From positions 1-64,000 of the forward strand of contig NZ_JAELUH010000020.1 in the NCBI RefSeq assembly GCF_016429215.1: a DNA stretch of 64,000 nt, read 5' to 3'. Source of the stretch: Herbaspirillum sp. ASV7 (GTDB lineage: Bacteria; Pseudomonadota; Gammaproteobacteria; Burkholderiales; Burkholderiaceae_D). How positions within the stretch are numbered: the stretch's first letter is position 1; each line of letters starts with the position of its first letter. The notes beneath the pieces are model-generated. The model made no database searches. It was not told where the DNA came from and was given only the letters and a program-made list of their open reading frames with translations. The translations under genes were made by a program, and so were the position numbers. Below are positions 1 through 9,708 of this stretch, piece by piece.

Positions 1-338
<338 letters not shown>

Positions 339-378
339 TCGGTCTCTGAGCGAACACTGTTCGCTGTTACTGTCAGGG

Positions 379-410
379 AAAACGCCACGGGAGACCGTGG
401 CGTTTTCTTT
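379..410 (+). terminator. Rho-independent terminator of ilvC
   Basis: A perfect 12-bp inverted repeat, AAAACGCCACGG at 379-390 and CCGTGGCGTTTT at 395-406, closes a 4-base loop and runs into a T-rich tail. The A-rich 5' arm means it could also stop leftward transcription. Confidence 0.9.
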
Positions 411-547
411 TGCGCATTTTTACAGTGAGGTGCTGCGCGCGCGCACGCTTGTCATGAACTGGACATATTGGCGCATTACCCTGAGCGGGTAAAAAAGGGA
501 TTGCGTCAGCGCCGGGCCTGCCGGCGCCATGTTCAAGCGGGTGGGGA

Positions 548-2917
548 TTGCGTACGCCGTTATCGTTCGAGCCGAAAGGGCTGCTGACCAGACTGCTTGC
601 GGGCAGGGGCGTGTCGGCGGGATTGGTATTGCTGTCGGTCTGTGTGCTGGCCGTGGCCTGGTATTTCACGGTCATCCGTATCGAGAATGAAAAGCAGCTG
701 GCCGTCACCGCCTCCATTGCCGACAGCCGCAACGTCGCCGCCATCGTCTCGGCCAACCTCGATGAAGTGCTGGGCAAGACCCTGCTGTATTCGCGCATCG
801 GCCAGTCCATGCTCAATGGCGAGCAGGCGTCGTCGGCCTACTTCAATCCACTCTTCAATGGCGACTCGGCCTACCTGCGCGTGGCCATGTTCGATGCCGC
901 TGGCCGGCTGGTCTATTCCTCCGCGCGGCAGAAGAGCGAGCCCGAACTGAGCCGCCTCATCAATGCCGGCTACATGAGCTCGCTGACCGGAACGGCCTCC
1001 TCGGTCGAGCACAATGCCATGATCATCAATCCGCCCAGCAACCGCGACGGCTACAGCTGGCGCGTACCCCTGCTGATCCCGCTGCAGAATGGCCGGGGCG
1101 AGCTGCAGGGCTTCTTCGCGGCCATCCTCGACCTGGGTTACTTTCTGAAGACCTACCAGGAAGTCAGCGTGGCCGGTTCCAGTCGTATCGAGATCCTCAA
1201 TGCCGCCGGGCTGCAACTGGCCGAATTGTCGGGGGGCATCCTCTCCGGCGGCTCCAACTATGCGGGCCAGGAATACGCCACCTTCCTGCTCACAGGCAAG
1301 GGTGATGGCCTGATCCACGCCTTGCGTCCGGGCGACCAGGTGCAGCATGTGGGTGTGCAGCGACGTCTGGCGCATTACCCCCTGGCCGTGGTGGTGAGCC
1401 GCGATCCGCAGGTGCTCATGGCGCGGCTGTGGCCGGCGCACCGGCAGTATTACCTGCAGGCCATGCTGGTATCGCTGTTGATCGTGCTGCTGACCGCCGG
1501 CCTGGTCAACCTGGCGCACCGGCGCCGCTACCTGTACGAGAAACTGCTCTATTCGGAGCGCGAGAAGAGCGGCCTGATCAACCAGCTCGAACAGGAAAAG
1601 AGCCGCGCCTACCAGCTTGCCTCGCATGACTACCTCACCGGTATTCCCAACCGCATGCTGTTCTACGAGCTGGCCGCCACCGAGCTCTCGCGCGCCAAGC
1701 GCAGTCGCAACCTGTATGCGCTGTTCTTCCTCGATCTCGACAAGTTCAAGCTCATCAACGATACCCAGGGCCATGCCGTGGGCGACGCGCTGCTGCAGGA
1801 AGTGGCACGGCGCCTGCGCGCGGCCGTGCGCGAGTATGACCTGGTGGCGCGCCTGGGCGGGGATGAATTCGTGGTGCTGGTCTCGGAGATCCGCAGCGAG
1901 GACCGCGTGGCCGAGATCGCCGACAAGCTCGTCGAGACCCTGCGCGCACCTTATCCCGACCTGCTGGGACGTCACGTCGAGACCGCGCCCAGCATCGGCA
2001 TCGCACTCTATCCGCGCGACGGCCAGCGTATCGAGACCCTGATGAGCAATGCCGACGCCGCCATGTACAGCGCCAAGAGCGCCGGCAGCGGCCTGTATCG
2101 CTTCTACGATGCCTCGCTCAATGCCAGTGCGGTGCGTGGCCTGGAGTTGCTGGGACGCTTCCGCCAGGCGCTCAAGGACAACGAGTTCTGCCTGCACTAC
2201 CAGCCCAAGGTGGAGTTGCAGAACTACCAGGTGGTCGGCATGGAAGCCCTGATCCGCTGGCAGCATCCCGAGCATGGCCTGATCTTCCCCAGCGAATTCA
2301 TCAGCCTGGCCGAGTCGCACGACCTGGTGCAGCCGTTGGGGCGCTGGATCATCGAGGCGGTCTGTCGTCAGCTGGCGCAATGGCGTGCGCAGGGTGTGCC
2401 GCTGCTGCCGGTGGCCATCAATGTCTCGGCGCGCCAGCTGGATGACGACAGCCTGATCGCGACCGTGCGCGAGTCCTTGCGGCGCCACCATCTCACCGCC
2501 GACCTGCTGGAGATCGAGGTGACCGAGAGCTGTTTCATCGCCGACCTGGAGCAGGCCCGCGTGACGCTGGAGAAGCTGCGCGACGAAGGCCTGAAGATCT
2601 ACCTGGACGACTACGGCACCGGTTACTCCAGCCTCAGCCACATCAAGGCGCTGCCGGTGTATGCGCTCAAGATAGACCGCTCCTTCATCCGCGACATCCG
2701 CAACGACAACAGCGACGGCATGATCGTGGCTTCCACCGTCACGCTGGCGCGCAACCTCGGCCTGAAGGTGGTGGCCGAGGGGGTGGAAACCCGGGAACAA
2801 TTGATGCACCTGAAACTGATGGGCTGCGACCAGGTGCAGGGCTTCTACCTGCAGCGCCCGGTGCCGTCGGCACAGCTGGAAGCCATGTTGCAGAAAGGCA
2901 GGTTCGAGTTCACATGA
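548..2917 (+). CDS. Membrane diguanylate cyclase/phosphodiesterase (sensor-GGDEF-EAL)
   Basis: A 789-residue inner-membrane c-di-GMP enzyme. A transmembrane segment near residues 20-42 is followed by a periplasmic sensor region of about 260 residues (probably Cache-like, inferred from layout) and a second membrane segment near 305-325. A GGDEF domain (about 355-520) has an intact LGGDEFVVL motif. An EAL domain (about 540-785) has MEALIRWQHPE, DDYGTGYSSL and a late VVAEGVET motif. Both active-site signatures are present, so both activities are possible; which dominates cannot be read from sequence. The best start is TTG at 548, as no in-frame ATG lies nearby upstream. The stop overlaps the next gene's ATG (ATGA), indicating translational coupling to a PhnD-like binding protein. 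Confidence 0.88.
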   Translation: MRTPLSFEPKGLLTRLLAGRGVSAGLVLLSVCVLAVAWYFTVIRIENEKQLAVTASIADSRNVAAIVSANLDEVLGKTLLYSRIGQSMLNGEQASSAYFNPLFNGDSAYLRVAMFDAAGRLVYSSARQKSEPELSRLINAGYMSSLTGTASSVEHNAMIINPPSNRDGYSWRVPLLIPLQNGRGELQGFFAAILDLGYFLKTYQEVSVAGSSRIEILNAAGLQLAELSGGILSGGSNYAGQEYATFLLTGKGDGLIHALRPGDQVQHVGVQRRLAHYPLAVVVSRDPQVLMARLWPAHRQYYLQAMLVSLLIVLLTAGLVNLAHRRRYLYEKLLYSEREKSGLINQLEQEKSRAYQLASHDYLTGIPNRMLFYELAATELSRAKRSRNLYALFFLDLDKFKLINDTQGHAVGDALLQEVARRLRAAVREYDLVARLGGDEFVVLVSEIRSEDRVAEIADKLVETLRAPYPDLLGRHVETAPSIGIALYPRDGQRIETLMSNADAAMYSAKSAGSGLYRFYDASLNASAVRGLELLGRFRQALKDNEFCLHYQPKVELQNYQVVGMEALIRWQHPEHGLIFPSEFISLAESHDLVQPLGRWIIEAVCRQLAQWRAQGVPLLPVAINVSARQLDDDSLIATVRESLRRHHLTADLLEIEVTESCFIADLEQARVTLEKLRDEGLKIYLDDYGTGYSSLSHIKALPVYALKIDRSFIRDIRNDNSDGMIVASTVTLARNLGLKVVAEGVETREQLMHLKLMGCDQVQGFYLQRPVPSAQLEAMLQKGRFEFT

Positions 2918-3798
2918 AGAGCGTGCGTAGCGGCCTGTTGTTGATCCTCGCGCTGGGCCTGGCCGGCCCGGTACTGGCCCAGGGCAAGCGTGCCTGTGAA
3001 CGTCCCGAGCGCCTGCGTTTTTCCTTCGTGCCGCAGGGCAGCGACCAGGAGCAGCAGACCGCGCTCAATCCCCTGCTGGAAGAGCTGCACGAGAAGCTCA
3101 AGATGCCGGTGGAGCTGATCGTGCCGACCTCCTATGGCGCGGTGATCGAGGGCCTGCTCGCCGGTGCCATCGATGTGGCGCGGCTGGGGCCGGCGTCCTA
3201 TGTGACGGCGCATCGTGGCGATGCCCGCATCACGCCCTTTGCCTCGATGGAACAGGTGGAACCCAATTTCGCCGCACAGGGCGGCGTCTCGGCGGTGTAT
3301 TACTCGCTGCTGGTGACGCGCCAGCAAGGGCCCTATGACAGCGTGGCCTCGCTGGCAGGCAAGGTGCTGGCGCTGGCCGACCCCGACAGTACCTCGGGGG
3401 CACTGATCCCGCGCCATATCTTTGCGCGCCAGTACAACCTGCGGCTGGAGCGTTATTTTTCGCGCATCGGGTATTCGGGCAACCATGAGCAATCGGTGCT
3501 GGCAGTGTTGAACCGCAATGCCGATGCCGCCTTCGTGGCCAGCACCAATGTCTCGCGCATGATCAGCGATGGCAAGCTGGCCAAGCGCGATCTGCGCGTG
3601 CTGTGGCGTTCGGCGCCGATTCCCTTCGATCCCTTCGTCTATCGCGGGCGGCTATGCGGCGATATCCGCGACAAGATCCGCGCGGTGTTCCTGGACCGCA
3701 ATGCCGCACGTGTCAATGAAACCCTACGCAGCCTGCGCGCCACGCATTTCGTGCCGGTGCGCGATGCTGATTACCGCATCATCCGCGAGTTGCCCTGA
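2914..3798 (+). CDS. PhnD-like phosphate/phosphonate-type periplasmic binding protein
   Basis: A 294-residue secreted binding protein. It has a clear signal peptide (hydrophobic LLLILALGLAGPVLAQG, cleavage after about residue 22). The body is a periplasmic-binding-protein fold of the PhnD/phosphonate-binding class: LRFSFVPQGSDQEQ, YGAVIEGLLAGAIDVARLGPASY, and the inter-lobe SGALIPRHIFA region. No ABC permease or ATPase is nearby. Its start overlaps the stop of the upstream GGDEF/EAL gene, so I infer that it senses a ligand for that enzyme rather than feeding a transporter. The ligand is unknown; PhnD-fold proteins bind phosphate, phosphonates or other anions. Confidence 0.8.
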   Translation: MKSVRSGLLLILALGLAGPVLAQGKRACERPERLRFSFVPQGSDQEQQTALNPLLEELHEKLKMPVELIVPTSYGAVIEGLLAGAIDVARLGPASYVTAHRGDARITPFASMEQVEPNFAAQGGVSAVYYSLLVTRQQGPYDSVASLAGKVLALADPDSTSGALIPRHIFARQYNLRLERYFSRIGYSGNHEQSVLAVLNRNADAAFVASTNVSRMISDGKLAKRDLRVLWRSAPIPFDPFVYRGRLCGDIRDKIRAVFLDRNAARVNETLRSLRATHFVPVRDADYRIIRELP

Positions 3799-3810
3799 TC
3801 CGGGCTGGCC

Positions 3811-4296
3811 TCATTGGGCCAGCAAGGCTTCGATATCGGAAATCATTTCCTCCGGACGCGTCTGCGGCGCATAGCGCTTGACCACACGGCCATCCCGACC
3901 GACCAGGAACTTGGTGAAATTCCATTTGATGGCCTTGCTGCCCAAGAGGCCGGGTGCTTCCTTCTTGAGGTACTTGAACAGCGGCGCGGCCTGGTCGCCG
4001 TTGACGTCGATCTTGGCGAACAACGGGAAGCTGACGCCATAGTTCTTTTCGCAGAAGGCGCCGATCTCCTCGGCATTGCCCGGTTCCTGCGCGCCGAACT
4101 GGTTGCAGGGGAAGGCCAGCACTTCCAGTCCGCGCGCCTTGAACTGGCGGTGGATGGCTTCCAGGCCATTGTATTGCGGAGTGAAGCCGCATTTGCTGGC
4201 GGTATTGACGATGAGCAGGACCTTGCCTTGCAATTGGCCAAGATCGAATTCGCTGCCATCGGCCAGCTGGGGATGGTAATCGTAGAGGGTCGTCAT
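3811..4296 (-). CDS. Glutathione peroxidase (GPx/BtuE family)
   Basis: A 161-residue thiol peroxidase that reduces hydroperoxides with glutathione or thioredoxin in the cytoplasm. Family signatures are visible: the catalytic Cys in NTASKCGFTPQY, the active-site Gln in FPCNQFGAQEPG and the Trp/Asn pair in KWNFTKFLV. This is the Cys type, not selenocysteine. I start it at the ATG giving MTTLYDYHPQ; a reading six codons longer exists but adds nothing family-like. It converges with the PhnD-like gene, the two stops lying 12 bases apart. A typical bacterial length (about 160) suggests a complete gene. Confidence 0.92.
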   Translation of the reverse strand: MTTLYDYHPQLADGSEFDLGQLQGKVLLIVNTASKCGFTPQYNGLEAIHRQFKARGLEVLAFPCNQFGAQEPGNAEEIGAFCEKNYGVSFPLFAKIDVNGDQAAPLFKYLKKEAPGLLGSKAIKWNFTKFLVGRDGRVVKRYAPQTRPEEMISDIEALLAQ

Positions 4297-4338
4297 GTTT
4301 TTTCCTGTCGGCATTACCCGTGTCGGGTGGCCGCCATT

Positions 4339-5376
4339 CTAAACCGCGTTGTCCATGGCTGCATGCGCACGCGCCGTCTCTGGCGAGATGCGCCCCTGTT
4401 GCACTAGTTGTTGCAGGCAAGCCTCCAGGGTCTGCATGCCGGCCGCGCCGCCGGCCTGCATGGCCGAATAGAGCTGGGCGCTGCGTCCTTCGCGGATCAG
4501 GTGGCGTACCGCCGGGGTGGCCACCAACAATTCATGCGCGGCGATGCGGGCATTGCCATCCTGAGTCGGCAGCAGCGTCTGGGCGATCACCCCTTGCAGC
4601 GACCCGGCCAGCATGGCGCGTGCGCTGTCCTTTTCGCCGGGAGGGAAGAGATCGACGATGCGTTCCATGGTCCGCGCCGCCGAGGCCGTGTGCAGCGTCC
4701 CCAGGACCAGGTGGCCGGTATCGGCCGCGCTCAGGGCCAGGCGCACGGTGGCGGCATCGCGCAACTCGCCTACCAGCAGCACGTCGGGATCCTCCCGCAG
4801 GGCCGCACGCAAGGCATGGGCGGTATCGCGGGTATGCTGGCCGACCTCGCGCTGGGTCACCAGTGCGCGACGTGGCGTGTGGATGAACTCGATGGGATCC
4901 TCGATGGTGAGGATATGCACCGGCCGCTGTTCGTTGATATGCCGCACCATCGCCGCCAGCGTGGTGCTCTTGCCCGAGCCGGTAGGGCCGGTCACCAGCA
5001 CCAGGCCGCGCTCGCGCAGGGCCAGGTCGGCGCACAGGGCGGGCGCGCCCAGCGCGGCCAGGGTGGGTGGCTCCAGGCCGAGATGGCGGATCGCGGCCGC
5101 CGGCCCGCCCTGCTGGCGGAAGGCATGGACACGGAACCGGCCCAGTGCCGGCAGCTCCAGGGCGAAGTCGCATTCCAGGCCGTCGGCGTAGCGGGCCTGT
5201 TGTCGGGTCGGCATGATGGCGTGCAGCAGCGCCTGCAATTGCGTGGCTTCCAGGGCCTGCAGGTTGACGCGCCGGATCGCCCCATGCACCCGTAGCAGGG
5301 GTGGCAGGCCGGCGCAGAGGTGGAGGTCGGAGGCCTGATTTCTCACGGCAAATGCCAGTAGCACGGCAATGTCCAT
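4339..5376 (-). CDS. pilT: PilT-type twitching motility/pilus retraction ATPase
   Basis: A 345-residue hexameric ATPase of the type IV pilus retraction family. It has an N-terminal PAS-like domain (SDLHLCAGLPPLLRVHG), Walker A GPTGSGKSTT, Asp box LTIEDPIEFIH, Walker B VLLVGELRD and His box TGHLVLGTLHTA. The length matches PilT (about 345) rather than PilB (about 570). It diverges from yggS-proC, a pilT/yggS/proC neighbourhood also known in Pseudomonas, which supports PilT over PilU. The start ATG has a good AAAGGA ribosome site. Several conserved positions differ from textbook PilT, so a PilT paralogue is possible. Confidence 0.88.
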   Translation of the reverse strand: MDIAVLLAFAVRNQASDLHLCAGLPPLLRVHGAIRRVNLQALEATQLQALLHAIMPTRQQARYADGLECDFALELPALGRFRVHAFRQQGGPAAAIRHLGLEPPTLAALGAPALCADLALRERGLVLVTGPTGSGKSTTLAAMVRHINEQRPVHILTIEDPIEFIHTPRRALVTQREVGQHTRDTAHALRAALREDPDVLLVGELRDAATVRLALSAADTGHLVLGTLHTASAARTMERIVDLFPPGEKDSARAMLAGSLQGVIAQTLLPTQDGNARIAAHELLVATPAVRHLIREGRSAQLYSAMQAGGAAGMQTLEACLQQLVQQGRISPETARAHAAMDNAV

Positions 5377-5389
5377 TTATAATCCTTTA

Positions 5390-5403
5390 ATCCTTGCAAG
5401 GAT
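5390..5403. promoter_or_regulatory. 14-bp perfect palindrome between pilT and yggS
   Basis: ATCCTTGCAAGGAT lies 14 bases upstream of the pilT start in the divergent pilT/yggS spacer. It is self-complementary and could be an operator. No regulator can be named. Confidence 0.35.
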
Positions 5404-5457
5404 CACCTGATCAATCTGTTTATTTCCCCCGCAGGCTAGCCGCTCCCGGCCCGGATT

Positions 5458-6159
5458 ATGTCGTCAATCGCCCAGAACCTACAACGCGTGCAGCACCAGA
5501 TCACCGCCGCCACCGAAAAATCGGGACGTGCACCCGCGTCGGTGCAGCTGCTGGCGGTGTCCAAGACCTTCGATGCAGCCGCCGTGCTGGAAGCGGTACA
5601 GGCCGGGCAGCGCGCCTTCGGTGAAAACTATCTGCAGGAAGCGCTGGAGAAGATCGCCGCCCTGCCGGCACTGGCGCCACAGGCCAGTCTGGAATGGCAT
5701 TTCATCGGTCCCATCCAGAGCAACAAGACCCGGCCCATCGCCGAGCATTTCGACTGGGTGCATTCGGTGGACCGGCTCAAGATCGCCCAGCGCCTCTCCG
5801 AGCAGCGGCCGGCGGAACTGGGGCCGTTGAACATCTGCCTGCAGGTCAACATCAGTGACGAGGACAGCAAGAGCGGCCTGGCGCCGGCCGAGTTGCCCCA
5901 GGTGGCGGCCCAGGTGGCACAGCTGCCCCGCCTGCGCCTGCGCGGCCTGATGGCCATCCCGGCGCCGAGCACGGACGTGGTGCAGCAGCGCGCCGCCTTC
6001 TCCGCCGTGCGCCGGCTGCAGGAGCAGTTGCAGGCCGATGGGCTGGCGCTGGACACGCTGTCCATGGGCATGTCGGCCGACCTCGATGCGGCCGTGGCAG
6101 AAGGGGCCACCATCGTGCGTATCGGCAGCGCCATCTTCGGTGCGCGGCATGCAGCCTGA
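5458..6159 (+). CDS. yggS: PLP homeostasis protein, YggS/PLPBP family
   Basis: A 233-residue cytoplasmic pyridoxal-phosphate-binding protein that keeps free PLP in balance and has no known catalytic activity. The PLP lysine lies in LLAVSKTF near residue 39. Family motifs AFGENYLQEALEK, WHFIGPIQSNK and LSMGMSADLDAAV are all present, and the C-terminus carries the phosphate-binding TIVRIGSAIFGAR. The length is normal. It sits directly upstream of proC, 45 bases apart, in the usual order seen in proteobacteria. It is divergent from pilT. Confidence 0.93.
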   Translation: MSSIAQNLQRVQHQITAATEKSGRAPASVQLLAVSKTFDAAAVLEAVQAGQRAFGENYLQEALEKIAALPALAPQASLEWHFIGPIQSNKTRPIAEHFDWVHSVDRLKIAQRLSEQRPAELGPLNICLQVNISDEDSKSGLAPAELPQVAAQVAQLPRLRLRGLMAIPAPSTDVVQQRAAFSAVRRLQEQLQADGLALDTLSMGMSADLDAAVAEGATIVRIGSAIFGARHAA

Positions 6160-6204
6160 ATTTCAATCAAGACGGTCTCAACCCGGAACACACAAGGAGC
6201 GGAA

Positions 6205-7017
6205 GTGAAGATAGCGTTTATCGGCGGCGGCAACATGGCAGCGGCACTCATCGGCGGCCTGGTTGGCAAGCTTGCCGCGGCCCAGGATATCCACGTGGTC
6301 GATATCAATCCGGACGCCCTGGCGTCGCTGCGGGATAAGTTCGGTGTCTCCACCGCACAGGCCATCGATGGCGCCATCACTGGCGTGGATGTGGTGGTGC
6401 TGGCGGTCAAGCCGCAACAGATGCGCGACGTGGTGGCCGTGCTCAAGCCCTTCATCGGCGCGCAACTGGTGGTCTCGATTGCTGCCGGCATCCGTATCGT
6501 CGATATCTCGCGCTGGCTCGGCGGCCACGAGGCCATCGTGCGTGCCATGCCCAATACGCCTGCACTGATCGGCATGGGTATTTCCGGTGTGGCGCCGCAT
6601 GAGCGGGTCTCCACGCAGCAGCGTGCCCAGGCCGACGCCATCCTCAAGGCGGTCGGCGAGACGCTGTGGGTGAGTGGCGAGGAGCAGCTTGATGCCGTGA
6701 CGGCGGTGTCCGGTTCCGGCCCAGCCTATGTGTTCTATTTCCTGGAGGCGATGGAGCAGGCCGCCGCCGCACTGGGCCTGTCGCCGGCCGACGGCCTGCA
6801 ACTGGCCAAGGCCACCTTTGCCGGCGCCACCGAGCTGGCGCGCCGTTCGGACGAGTCTGTGGCTACGCTGCGCGAGCGTGTGACCTCCAAGGGCGGCACC
6901 ACCTATGCGGCGCTGACCAGCCTGGAAGCGGCCGGCGTGAAGGATGCCATCGCCCGGGCGGTGCAAGCGGCCGCCGTGCGCAGCAAGGAGCTGGGCGACG
7001 AGTTCGGAAAGGCCTGA
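6205..7017 (+). CDS. proC: Pyrroline-5-carboxylate reductase
   Basis: A 270-residue enzyme catalysing the last step of proline synthesis, NAD(P)H-dependent reduction of pyrroline-5-carboxylate. It has an N-terminal Rossmann motif (MKIAFIGGGNMAAALIGGL) and the C-terminal signature VSGSGPAYVFYFLEAMEQAA with TSKGGTTYAAL. It starts with GTG at 6205 behind an AAGGAGCGGA ribosome site. The stop TGA shares its last A with the ATG of the next gene (TGATG), so the downstream NlpD-like gene is translationally coupled. Confidence 0.96.
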   Translation: MKIAFIGGGNMAAALIGGLVGKLAAAQDIHVVDINPDALASLRDKFGVSTAQAIDGAITGVDVVVLAVKPQQMRDVVAVLKPFIGAQLVVSIAAGIRIVDISRWLGGHEAIVRAMPNTPALIGMGISGVAPHERVSTQQRAQADAILKAVGETLWVSGEEQLDAVTAVSGSGPAYVFYFLEAMEQAAAALGLSPADGLQLAKATFAGATELARRSDESVATLRERVTSKGGTTYAALTSLEAAGVKDAIARAVQAAAVRSKELGDEFGKA

Positions 7018-7775
7018 TGAAGCGGTCTGTCACTCCTGTTGTCCTGCTAGCGGGCTTGCCGCTGGCGCTGGTACTGCTGTTGGCGGGATGCGCCTCGACC
7101 GCTGACAGCGACGGTTATTACACCGTCAAGCGCGGCGATACGCTCTACAGCATCGGCCGCGACTTCGACCAGAGCCCGGCCAACCTGCGCAGCTGGAACC
7201 GGCTGCGCAATCCCGACGACCTGGATGTCGGCCAGCGCATCCTGGTGCGTCCGCCGGCCGGGGTGGTGGCGCGTACCGGGGCGGGGCAGGGCAGTCGTCC
7301 GGCGCCAGTCGCCCAGGCTTCGGCTGCCGCCAAGCCCAAGACCAGGACGACGACCAAGCCTGCCGCCAAGCAGGATGACGACGATGCCCCGGCCCCCGCG
7401 CCAGCCGATGCCAAGCTGGACTGGATCTGGCCCACCCAGGGCAAGTCCGCGCCCAGTGGCGACAGTTACAAGAAGGGCATCGATATTGCCGGCAGCGAAG
7501 GGCAATCAGTCGTCGCTGCCGCCGCCGGCAAGGTGACCTACGCCGGTCACGGCATCCGGGGCTACGGCAACATGGTGATCATCAAGCACACGCCGCAATT
7601 GCTGTCGGTCTATGCGCACAACAAGACCATCACGGTCAAGGAAGGCGACACCGTCACGCGCGGCCAGCAGGTCGCCACCATGGGCAACAGCGACACCACC
7701 AAGGTCAAGCTGTATTTCGAAATCCGCCGCAACGGCAAGCCGGTCAACGTGATGGCCCTGCTGCCGGCGCGCTGA
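7017..7775 (+). CDS. nlpD: NlpD-like lipoprotein (LysM plus degenerate LytM), amidase activator
   Basis: A 252-residue outer-membrane lipoprotein with lipobox LLAGC (Cys near residue 25). A LysM peptidoglycan-binding domain (YYTVKRGDTLYSIGRDF, about 35-80) is followed by a Pro/Ala/Lys-rich linker and a C-terminal LytM/M23 domain (about 140-250). The zinc ligands are missing: the usual H in HxGxD is replaced, giving KKGIDIAG, and the terminal HxH is KLYFEIR. This is the known NlpD/EnvC situation, in which the domain activates cell-division amidases instead of cutting peptidoglycan. Coupling to proC is unusual, as nlpD more often sits next to rpoS, so this may be an NlpD paralogue. Confidence 0.85.
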   Translation: MKRSVTPVVLLAGLPLALVLLLAGCASTADSDGYYTVKRGDTLYSIGRDFDQSPANLRSWNRLRNPDDLDVGQRILVRPPAGVVARTGAGQGSRPAPVAQASAAAKPKTRTTTKPAAKQDDDDAPAPAPADAKLDWIWPTQGKSAPSGDSYKKGIDIAGSEGQSVVAAAAGKVTYAGHGIRGYGNMVIIKHTPQLLSVYAHNKTITVKEGDTVTRGQQVATMGNSDTTKVKLYFEIRRNGKPVNVMALLPAR

Positions 7776-7797
7776 AACCATTCAAGGAGCTGCGGCC

Positions 7798-8025
7798 ATG
7801 GCCAAGCTGGAAGACATCGTCAGAAAACAGAAAGCCGGCGCGACCTTCGTCATCAGTGCCCAGATGTTGCAGATGAGTCCGCGCGACTTCGACGCGCTGG
7901 CCCAGGTATGGGACGACGACGGCGGTCCCGGCTTCAATGTCGCCGGGGTGCCGTTCAGGGTAGTGGTCGACGGTGAGTTCGTCATCAGCCGGGTGACGGT
8001 GATTCGTACCACGGCCGAGGTGTAG
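7798..8025 (+). CDS. Small hypothetical protein (75 aa)
   Basis: A 75-residue cytoplasmic protein with a good ribosome site (AAGGAGCTGCGGCC before ATG), 22 bases after the NlpD-like gene and therefore probably on its transcript. It starts MAKLEDIVRKQKAGATFVIS and ends with a beta-rich stretch (VAGVPFRVVVDGEFVISRVTVIR). It has no signal peptide or membrane segment. I do not recognise a family. Codon use is like the neighbours, so it looks like a resident gene. Confidence 0.7.
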   Translation: MAKLEDIVRKQKAGATFVISAQMLQMSPRDFDALAQVWDDDGGPGFNVAGVPFRVVVDGEFVISRVTVIRTTAEV

Positions 8026-8035
8026 CGGTTGGCCT

Positions 8036-8695
8036 TCAGCCCTTGCGCCGCAGGCGATACACCACGGTATCCAGTGCCGTCAGGCCGCGTTCGAGGAACT
8101 TGGGTTCCTTCTCCAGGATGTCGCGGCGGTCGATGGCGGCCGTCTCGCTATGCGGGCTGAACAGCCGCAGCACTTCGTCTTCGGCCACCGAGAAGGGCGG
8201 GCCTTCCATCATTTCCTGCGCGTATTCGAGGGTGATCACCAGGCTTTGCGCCGCGCGCGGTAGGCGGCCGTAGATGTCGCTGGCATAGCGCTGGCGCATG
8301 GCCGGCGGCAGCGCGATCAGCGCGGCGCGGTCGTAGGCGCCGGCGCAGGCGGCCAGGGTGGCGTCTTCCAGGGTGAAGATGTCGCCGCAGACCAGTTCGA
8401 TGTTGCCGGCCACGTAGTGCCGGCCTTGCGCCGATTCATGCACCACGGGCGTCAACTGGTTCTCGCTGAAGAATTGCGTGATCGCCAGTTCCGATAATTC
8501 CACCCCCAGCACGCGATGGCCCTGTTCGGCCAGCCACAGCATGTCCAGCGACTTGCCGCACAGCGGCACCAGCACCGTGCTGCCGCTCGGCAGGCCCAGC
8601 TGCGGCCAGTATTTCTGCAGCAGCGGTGTCACGCGCGGCTGGTGAAAATGGGTGCGGCCTTCGCGCCAGCGATCCAGCCAGAATTCTGCTTCCAT
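8036..8695 (-). CDS. tpm: Thiopurine S-methyltransferase family protein
   Basis: A 219-residue SAM-dependent methyltransferase of the TPMT class. The signature N-terminus [20 protein letters not shown] is followed by the SAM site [20 protein letters not shown] and [13 protein letters not shown], then VCGDIFTL and [11 protein letters not shown]. Bacterial members methylate thiopurines, tellurite or selenite derivatives; the natural substrate here is unknown. The ATG has an AAGGAGACGGG ribosome site. It lies 36 bases downstream of ubiA on the same strand and is probably co-transcribed with it. Confidence 0.92.
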   Translation of the reverse strand: MEAEFWLDRWREGRTHFHQPRVTPLLQKYWPQLGLPSGSTVLVPLCGKSLDMLWLAEQGHRVLGVELSELAITQFFSENQLTPVVHESAQGRHYVAGNIELVCGDIFTLEDATLAACAGAYDRAALIALPPAMRQRYASDIYGRLPRAAQSLVITLEYAQEMMEGPPFSVAEDEVLRLFSPHSETAAIDRRDILEKEPKFLERGLTALDTVVYRLRRKG

Positions 8696-8731
8696 CCCGT
8701 CTCCTTGATGTGTTGTCGAGCGCGCCAGTGC

Positions 8732-9586
8732 TCAGCGCAACAGGTAATCCAGCGCCACGCCGGCAAAGATCGCCGCGCCCAGCCAGTTGTTGTTGTTGAA
8801 GGCCGCAAAGCAGCGCATGCGGTCGCGTCCGCGGATGAGCGTGTAGTGATAGACCGCGAAGCCGCAGGCCACCAGCATGCCGGCCGTGAACCACAGTCCC
8901 AGGCCGTATTGCAGGCCGACCACCCAGATCAGCGCCAGTGCCACCACATAGCACAGCATCACGGCCAGCACGTCGTGGCGGCCGAAGGTGATGGCCGAGG
9001 TCTTGATGCCGATCTTGAGGTCGTCATCACGGTCCACCATGGCGTATTCGGTGTCGTAGGCCACCGCCCAGAAGACGTTGGCCACCAGCAGAACCCAGGC
9101 CGCCAGCGGTACCGCGCCGGTGACCGTGGCAAATCCCATCGGGATGCCGAAGCCGAAGGCGATGCCCAGGTAAGCCTGGGGAATGGCGAAGAAGCGCTTG
9201 AAGTAGGGATAGGTGGCGGCAATGATGACGGCGGCCACCGACAATTGCTTGGTCAGCCCATTGAGGGGCAGGATCAGCAGGAACGACACCAGCGCCAGCA
9301 CGCCCGCCACCATCAGGGCTTCCCACGAGCGGATCTTGCCGGAGGTTAACGGACGCTGTTCGGTACGCTTGACGTGGCGGTCGAAGTCGCGGTCGGCGTA
9401 GTCGTTGATGGCGCAGCCGGCCGAGCGCATCAGCGCCGTGCCCAGCACGTAGATCACCAGCACGCGCCAGTCGGGGACGCCACCGGTGGCCAGCCACAGG
9501 GCCACCAGCGTGGGCCACAGCAGCAGGAGGATGCCGATCGGTTTGTGGGCGCGCACCAGTTGCGCATAAAGCCAGAGCCTGTTCAT
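8732..9586 (-). CDS. ubiA: 4-hydroxybenzoate polyprenyltransferase
   Basis: A 284-residue integral membrane prenyltransferase that attaches the polyprenyl tail to 4-hydroxybenzoate in ubiquinone synthesis. Both Asp-rich motifs are present: [15 protein letters not shown] and [16 protein letters not shown]. About eight hydrophobic helices are visible. I place the start at the ATG giving [18 protein letters not shown], which matches the family N-terminus; an upstream in-frame extension of 39 codons is not family-like. Confidence 0.95.
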   Translation of the reverse strand: MNRLWLYAQLVRAHKPIGILLLLWPTLVALWLATGGVPDWRVLVIYVLGTALMRSAGCAINDYADRDFDRHVKRTEQRPLTSGKIRSWEALMVAGVLALVSFLLILPLNGLTKQLSVAAVIIAATYPYFKRFFAIPQAYLGIAFGFGIPMGFATVTGAVPLAAWVLLVANVFWAVAYDTEYAMVDRDDDLKIGIKTSAITFGRHDVLAVMLCYVVALALIWVVGLQYGLGLWFTAGMLVACGFAVYHYTLIRGRDRMRCFAAFNNNNWLGAAIFAGVALDYLLR

Positions 9587-9708
9587 TGCATGTCCGCAAA
9601 AAGCAAAGACCGCATTATAATTCGCGGCGCTATTTCCGCATTGTCGTGCTTTTTTGCGAGGCTGCGTGACCTGCCTGGGTTCAGGCTGACACGACGCTGA
9701 CAAGCGAC

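Noticed and set aside
560-2809. Long antisense reading frame opposite the GGDEF/EAL gene
   Set aside because: A shadow frame caused by high GC at third positions. Its protein is His/Gln-rich with no family features, while the sense frame has clear domains.
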